A stretch of DNA of 64,000 nt from Neostapfia colusana (lineage: Eukaryota > Streptophyta > Magnoliopsida > Poales > Poaceae), in contig JASWHV010000008.1 of NCBI GenBank assembly GCA_030760725.1, positions 48,618,057-48,682,056 on the forward strand. Direction: 5' to 3'. Below are positions 58,717-64,000 of this stretch, piece after piece; position 1 is the first letter of the stretch; each line of letters begins with the position of its first letter. The notes under the pieces were generated by a model. That model was not told the DNA's origin. It ran no database searches and saw nothing but the letters and a program-made list of their open reading frames with translations. A program made the translations under genes and the position numbers.

Positions 58717-59574
58717 GCAAGCTCCGGTTTGCATTAACCTTTTTACAAATTTTTATTGTTTTGAGCACTTATTTGAGTACCACTATTTCTTGCATTGGAG
58801 TCTTGTTTGAAAACCCAATTGCATAGCCAAGAAAACCATGGTTTGGAATTAGGATTGAAAACCTCATTAGCCACTGCAATGCTAAAGATAGAGTAGGATT
58901 CAGTACAAGTCGAGTAGTTGGAACTACTCGCGAGAATAGGCTAGAGGCATTCGACTTGGGTAGAGATAGCACGTGATACACATGTCAAGAAAAATAAGAC
59001 CAAGCGGAGAGTAAGGGCAGCAGGACTTTGGGGCCTGTGTGCTATAGCTCCGCTTGTGTCGATTGAGGACCGAGCCGTGTGCGGGCCTGTTGAACAAGCT
59101 AGAACAGTACTGAACATCTACCAGCTATATAGGAACCGGGAAACTGATGTAACTCGGGTAGCTGGGTATTGAGGCATTGCCCGTCGTTCAGAGGGTAGGT
59201 TGAGAGCTTGAGGTGTAAATCGGCTGGTGGCACTGAGATCCGCGTGAAGAGACCTCTTGCTCGGGACGATGGGACCAGTTCAATATTTGGCTAACGGGCG
59301 AAAGGTGGGTTGCGTACGGCGTCCGTGATGGTTGTTGTAGGCAACATCGAGTACGGGCGTACGTGATGGGTTATTCGGGTAACCCTGCAGGTGTAAATCG
59401 ATTATAATCGCCGTCCCTCACGATCAGTGAGTACCACTTGTTCACTGTACCGTGACGTAGAAAGAACAGGCTAGTTACATGTTAAAATGTTGCTGATTGA
59501 AAGATGGACTTTATTGTTAATAATTTGCTGTAGTTTAGAGCTAATTAAAGTTCCTTTCAACTTTGGGCAAAGTA

Positions 59575-59617
59575 CATGAGAGAAATGTGTTTCTTGTTTA
59601 ATTGCGGCTCTCTCATG
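59575..59617 (+). other. Conserved LTR hairpin, copy in H
   Basis: Arms CATGAGAGA (59575-59583) and TCTCTCATG (59609-59617), the same as in D although H is otherwise diverged. The loop differs by a few bases (GTGTTTCTTGTTTAATTG). Confidence 0.65.
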
Positions 59618-59810
59618 TGCCTTACGGTAAGGTTCTCCACAACCTGCTGCTAAAAATTGAAAGTAAGGTTCCACTAATTAGGCGAGTCCTTGCAAATAAT
59701 TTTTACCTCATGTAACCTAACACCCCTCATGTAGAAGTTCCATGTTTAGGAGAGATGGGTCAGTCTTGCTGAGCCTTCGTGCCCACTGCTTGTGTTTGAA
59801 GCTTTTGCAG

Positions 59811-59941
59811 GGTTCTATGAGGAAGGGACTCCCGAGGAGGAGACGGAACCCCGTCGAGTGGGAGTCGTGCACGCCGCCGTGTTAGTGTGCGTGTGTGCTA
59901 GCAAGGAACGTTCATGGGCTGAACGTGAACTTGATGCGTAG
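59811..59941 (+). other. Candidate LTR micro-exon in H, downstream
   Basis: Follows GCTTTTGCAG|. Joined in phase 1 with 58636-58716 it continues the frame as GFYEEGTPEEETEP and on to TAG at 59939-59941. The G..YxE..EP pattern resembles the GEDYYEDQVEP tail of C. No transcript evidence. Confidence 0.3.
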
Positions 59942-60113
59942 TCTACGCCTGAGAGTGTAGGCTGAACATATTTTGTTGTAAAAATGTTCATAAACCTCTT
60001 TATGTAATAAACTTTGCTTCCGCTTTGTACCTTTGATGTGTGTTATCCGGTGCTGTGCAACGCAGCACCCCTCAACGTGATCCTGGCTCGACAAGACCGT
60101 GGGGTCGTGTCAC

Positions 60114-60431
60114 GTAGCTTATCAACTAGGGCTCCCAACGCACCTCTCCGACGTACATGACGTATTTCATGTATCCCAGCTCAAGAAGTGCATGAGGATA
60201 CCAGAAGAGCAAGTACCGATAGATAAACTTGAACTTCAAGAGGATCTGACGTACACAGAGCACCCTGTCCGAATTTTGGATGAAAAGGAAAGGGTCACGA
60301 GGAACAAAGTGATCCGATGGTGCAAGGTACAATGGAGCCATCACACCGAAACTGAAGCCACATGGGAGCGTGAAGAAGACCTCAAGAAAAAATTCCCTTA
60401 TTTATTCTCTACCATCGAATCTCAAGGGTGA
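60114..60431 (+). pseudogene. pol: Pol of element C, 3' part (integrase C-terminus and chromodomain-like tail)
   Basis: This resumes exactly where 56213 stopped: VAYQLGLPTHLSDVHDVF, then FHVSQLKKCMRIPEEQ and the tail RVTRNKVIRWCKVQW with EATWEREEDLKKKFPYLF, ending in TGA at 60429-60431. The tail has the shape of the chromodomain found at the integrase C-terminus of plant chromoviruses, thought to direct insertion to marked chromatin. The frame is open here. The reading frame before H and after H is the same, so H is the only break in this part of the gene. Confidence 0.9.
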
Positions 60432-60440
60432 GATTCAATT

Positions 60441-60452
60441 TAAGGGGGGGGG
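60441..60452 (+). other. Polypurine tract of element C
   Basis: TAAGGGGGGGGG lies six bases before the 3' LTR start at 60459. Confidence 0.85.
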
Positions 60453-60663
60453 TAGATTTGTGACACCCTCATTTTCCGATTTCTGCATATATTCATGTTT
60501 CATAAACATTTTTATAAGATTAAAACAGAGAAGAATCAAAGGATAGCCAAAAGGAGCCAATTTCAGTTCGCCTACAGCGCCGTAGACATTTTCCGTGGGC
60601 CGCTGGCCACATGGCATGTCCGGAGCTCACCCCCACAAATTGGGAAAGGTCCGACCTCACAGG

Positions 60664-61098
60664 ACATGTGCCACCTTCGGAGCTAGTCACCGCGGAAAAC
60701 AGAGGACCAGTCGCGCGGGATACGTGTCGATCTCGGAGCTCACCTCCGAGAGGTCCGGTTCTATTAGACACGTGTCACCACCGGAGCTCACCTCTGGGAG
60801 GTCCGTCACTATTGGACACGTGTCAACCTCAGAGCCTGTCTCTGAGGAGAAAGGAAGTCTGGATCAGCTAGGACATGTGGCAATATCGGAGCTCACGTCC
60901 GAAAAAAGGGAGGTCCGGAAACTGACACGTGGCGTTCACGGAGCTCGCCTCTGTTGAGAGGGGAGGTCCCGACCCACCAGACACGTGGCGCACACGGAGC
61001 TCACCTCTGAAGAAGAGGGAGGTCTCGTCCGCCTGACACGCGGCACAACCGGAGCTCGTCTTTGCGGAAAGGGGAGACCAGGCCCCGATGGACACGTG
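60664..61098 (+). promoter_or_regulatory. CACGTG-centred repeat array in U3 of C (3' LTR)
   Basis: Nine core positions can be placed: 60665, 60721, 60769, 60817, 60874, 60926, 60982, 61037 and 61093. Spacing is about 48-57 bases. Five are exact CACGTG; the others are CATGTG, TACGTG or CACGCG variants. Confidence 0.65.
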
Positions 61099-61310
61099 GA
61101 GCTTCCGGAGCTCATCACCGCGGACGTAACGAGTTCTGGAGCAGTTTTTGCTTCTGTACGCGTGGGAATATCAGTACGGGAGGAAACCGACATGAATTCC
61201 ACAATGTTACCGCACCAAATCAACTAAAGATAAGTTGTTAATATTCAACGACAATTTGAATAGGACTCTTATTCGAAATACAATCAGATTAGGACTCTTC
61301 TCCTCCCGAT

Positions 61311-61318
61311 TATAAATA
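61311..61318 (+). promoter_or_regulatory. TATA box in 3' LTR of C
   Basis: TATAAATA followed by GAACCC, the same as in the 5' LTR; about 215 bases after the end of the CACGTG array. Confidence 0.62.
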
Positions 61319-63352
61319 GAACCCTGAACCTTTGGCCGAAACCACAAACATCTTTTCAACTCCTGAGCCGACGACTTAGAGCCCTAGCCCCAGCTCGCCG
61401 AGTAAAACCCTTCGCCGGAGTTCAGTCATGGGAGATCACCGGAAGAGAGCCCCAACGATCTTTCTTGCTAGGAGAAGGACCCCGAGACCAAGAATAACGT
61501 AAGGTAGGTCTCCAATACTACCTTACGACATCATCGCGTTTTCTTTGCATCTGTTCTTTGATTTCTTTCGAACAGAAGCTTTTTCATGGACAGATCACGT
61601 GTTGATCGGTTTGATCTAGAGTCAAGATCATCGCCATGTCCACATTTGATCCGGACACCTCTGTTCATTATAAAACCTATGCAAACCATGCAAGAACACG
61701 TATAAACTAATCTAATAGAAACTGATCATAGGATGGCATGCATATGCATCATCGCATCTAGTTAAAGTTTGTGCATGATATTGATTGTTGTAAATCTTGA
61801 ATGTGCGTGATCATGTATAGAAGGACAAGCTCAGGGAGCTACCTACGACAGACTACAAAAACAAGATTTTGAGCAACCGGAACAGCTAGAACAAGGCAAG
61901 TGCCCCTTGACCATATTGATCCTATGTTTTGGAAAACTGTTTTGTTTGTGAAAAGGTGTGGGTGCTGAGTCAAACATGATGGGAAACCCTTTTATAGGAG
62001 TTTACTAGTTTTGGTTAAACCACCCTTGTCGCCAGGGAAAGTTATTGAGTCGGGTATGGTTTTTGCTTTTATGCTTCGCTGAGTCCATGGGATATGGGAA
62101 ACGAGATAGATGTGTGTAGCTAACTGCACTCGTATGAATAAAGAGAAACTGATGTTGTGAATGAACATGAATCGGAGGGAGATCAAGGCAAGCCTGGGTT
62201 TGTGAATGAGGTAGAATGAGATGGTGGTTTACTTGCCTTAGATCTAAGGACCGGTTCATGTGAGCACATGCCAGGATAACAGTGCCACCACAAGGACAAG
62301 TATGGGTGCGGCTTAGCTGGGTAATTAGGTAAATTACTAGATTGTTATGGACCGTGGAAGGCGCGGGGAATGGGAGTCGAGTGAGGACTGCCCTGGGAAC
62401 TGCATGGCACAAGAGGGGGCCCGTGGGTGGGAGAATTGGAGATTCTAGCCTGCCGGTGAAACCTTAGTAAGTCCATACATCTAGTAACCCCTTTGTAAAG
62501 GCTATTTTGTGATCTCTTGACCATACACCGACGGTTGTGTACTGGTATAATGGAGGTTCTGCAGTCGCCGACGGGTGACGAAATCACAAACTTGTGGGTA
62601 AAGAGGTGCAAACTCTGCAGAGTCTAAAACTATCATTATAGCCGAGCTTACGGTCACGAGCTCCTGGCCAACTTCCATTATTAGTTGGATAGTTATTTTG
62701 GGATGGTTTTAGAAGGTTTTGGTTATGGTTTAGTTTTTGGGACTGATGAGTCCGGGTGATAAGATTTGGTTACATGACTGTTGAGTCGTGGCAACGAGAT
62801 TGGTCTCGGTGTGAGACGGAATTGTTTATGAGATAAAATGGTAGCGAATACGAGACGGTATTCGTGAGATGGTAGCGAATACGAGAAGGTATTCGTGAGC
62901 AAGAATGAAGTTGATTAATGTCTGGTTGGACATGGAAAGTAATGAACATAATGGAGGTATGATTGGTATTTTAATACATGGTGGGATAACGTTCACTTAA
63001 AGTTAAGTTGCTGTTTTATCGTGGTTTTGATAAATAAATTTGCTTTCTGCAATGAGCCTTTTTATGCCTACCTTGTTGTGAGCTACATATCATATTTTCC
63101 CGCACTTGCTGAGTACATCATTGTACTCAAACTTGCATTATTACTTCATCATCAGCTACAGGGGAAGATTATTATGAAGACCAAGTGGAGCCTTAGGCGT
63201 GGAATCTGTCCTCAACCTTGCCTGTGGGATATGGAGCAGAGATGGAGCTGCTGCTGGTGCTTAGATTGTTTCCGCGTTAGTTAGAAGACTTCCGCTGTTA
63301 GCATGAGTCCAAGACTTATGAGACATTGAAATAAACTCTGTTATTCGTGGTT

Positions 63353-63353
<1 letters not shown>

Positions 63354-63390
<37 letters not shown>
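63354..63390. repeat. TA microsatellite in 3' LTR of C
   Basis: An uninterrupted AT run after GATATA; the 5' LTR tract carries one AAT interruption. Confidence 0.85.
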
Positions 63391-63392
<2 letters not shown>

Positions 63393-63499
63393 TTAAATTC
63401 AGTTTGTGGATGATGTGTATATGTGTGATGAACATCCTGGGCACACATATGCATCAGTTCTCGGTTCCGTGGTTTTTCCACAGAATTGAGGGCATCACA

Positions 63500-63504
63500 A
63501 ATAA
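63500..63504 (+). other. Target site duplication of C, right copy
   Basis: AATAA, identical to 48412-48416. Confidence 0.93.
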
Positions 63505-64000
63505 TCAAAATGCTAGACATTATAAAGTGAATAAAAATATAAACTTGTAAATTTTGATGCAAACCGGGCTTGCCTTAGTCCCGACTTATGTTTCTGTCAG
63601 TAGAGTTCAAGTCAATGGCCTCCGAGGTCTTCTCGAGATGTTTCGCTATCGAAATGATCAAATAAACGATGCGTCATATTATGAATTTAAGGGAGATATA
63701 CAACTACAGAACTAAACTCTATGAAGATAGCAGCTTCTGTAGTTGAAATTTTTACAGGGCTTTCTAAACTCTTGACAGGAGTATGGTAAAATTTTCAGAA
63801 GCTTTTGAGATAGAAAATGGCCACAAGAATTCTTGGAACCTTTACCCTTCAATGATTTATAGGAATTTAATTAGACTTGGTCATATGGAGAAATTTGTGG
63901 ACCTAAGGTTCCTAGGAAAATTTGTTTCAAATTTTTCTAAGTCTTCTGCTGGCCAGAATGGAGGATTGAAGTCCAATTCCATTTTCTGGAATTTGATTCT
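63505..64000 (-). repeat. LTR of element G, right segment, running off the window
   Basis: Continues the reverse group 1 LTR after C. GATGCAAACCGGGCTTGCC near 63557 matches the same place in Z (about 2630-2647) and carries a minus-strand AAG|GCAAGC donor-like site (63574/63573). No coding signal is seen up to the window end. Confidence 0.8.

Larger units (their letters stand above)
56211..60112 (+). mobile_element. H: solo LTR of group 1 type inside pol of C
   Basis: About 3.9 kb interrupts the codon run GGV|AYQL of C. Inside are group 1 LTR landmarks in plus orientation: a GC-rich part (about 56860-57900), GGCAAGCTCCGGTTTGC near 58716, the CGAGTAG hairpin (58911-58930), the conserved hairpin (59575-59617), and the GCTGTGCAACGCAGCACC block near 60050. 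The right edge is GTGTCA at 60112. There is no gag, pol or second LTR, so it is a solo LTR left by LTR-LTR recombination. CGTA is present on both sides (56210-56213, 60113-60116). The left edge lacks a clean TG start, so that boundary is uncertain by a few bases. Confidence 0.82.
48417..63499 (+). mobile_element. Element C: full-length Ty3/gypsy (group 2) with nested solo LTR H
   Basis: A plus-strand element of 15.1 kb including the 3.9-kb insertion H. 5' LTR 48417-51483, leader with PBS array, gag from 52056, pol to 60431, polypurine tract 60441-60452, 3' LTR 60459-63499. A perfect AATAA duplication flanks it. Gag and pol match element E. By eye the first 165 bases of the two LTRs differ at about ten positions, so it is not very recent. 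Confidence 0.96.
60459..63499 (+). repeat. 3' LTR of element C (about 3.04 kb)
   Basis: TGTGACACCC at 60459 to GGGCATCACA at 63499. It contains the CACGTG array (60664-61098), TATA box (61311-61318), micro-exon 2 (61824-61895, ending ACAAG|GCAAGT), micro-exon 3 (63162-63196), AATAAA (63330-63335) and a TA microsatellite (63354-63390). Confidence 0.94.

Noticed and set aside
56211..60112. Interpretation of H as a DNA transposon inserted in pol of C
   Set aside because: No terminal inverted repeats or transposase, and the whole interval carries landmarks of group 1 LTRs.
1..64000. tRNA, rRNA, CRISPR arrays and host genes
   Set aside because: None seen. The only tRNA-related sequences are the primer binding sites, and all sequence is accounted for by LTR elements.

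Overview
The window is intergenic DNA from a large plant genome, most likely a grass; that taxonomic call is an inference from the retroelement types, and no host gene is present to confirm it. Every base I can assign belongs to Ty3/gypsy LTR retrotransposons nested in one another. I see no host protein gene, tRNA, rRNA, CRISPR array or DNA transposon. Two element groups are present. Group 1 (elements Z, A, B, D, G and the solo LTR H) has LTRs of about 3.9-4.4 kb starting near TGTAAAAGTCCC. Group 2 (C and E) has LTRs of about 3.0 kb of the form TGTGACACCC...GTCACA. Both encode gag, protease, RT, RNase H, integrase and a C-terminal chromodomain-like segment, in the plant chromovirus order; a Tekay/Del-like clade is my inference. 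The intact PBS copies match initiator methionine tRNA (TGGTATCAGAGCC).

Layout. D (+) is the outermost host: 5' LTR remnant 23860-27473, internal 27474-32186 and 42741-43979, 3' LTR 43980-46979. B (-) sits in the 5' LTR of D and ends at 23859. A (+) sits in the 3' LTR of B and ends at 14206. Z (-) sits in the leader of A and ends at 5424. E (-), 32187-42735, is inserted in the integrase region of D with a perfect ACGTG duplication. G (-), from 46980, is in the 3' LTR of D. C (+), 48417-63499, is inserted in the LTR of G with a perfect AATAA duplication. H, about 56211-60112, is a solo LTR inside the integrase region of C. This ordering agrees with decay: D has the most stops and shifts, and C and E the fewest.

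None of the elements looks able to move by itself. A has nonsense codons and has lost three of the four RNase H acidic residues. B has lost gag and most of pol. D is peppered with stops. C has a mutated protease active site and is split by H. E has several stops and shifts, although its catalytic motifs survive.

The unusual content lies in the non-coding parts. (1) Group 2 leaders carry a tandem array of degenerate primer-binding-site copies next to the LTR. (2) Group 1 LTRs carry a hairpin with a nearly invariant loop and covarying stem arms, seen in seven copies with at least four different stems. (3) The LTRs of C, E and H contain candidate micro-exons with AG|GC donors that join in phase into a short frame conserved at the peptide level. 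(4) In all four elements where it can be read, the gag start codon is at or one base after a consensus 3' splice site. (5) Group 2 U3 regions hold about nine CACGTG-centred repeats. All are read by eye; none has been tested by alignment, folding or transcript data.
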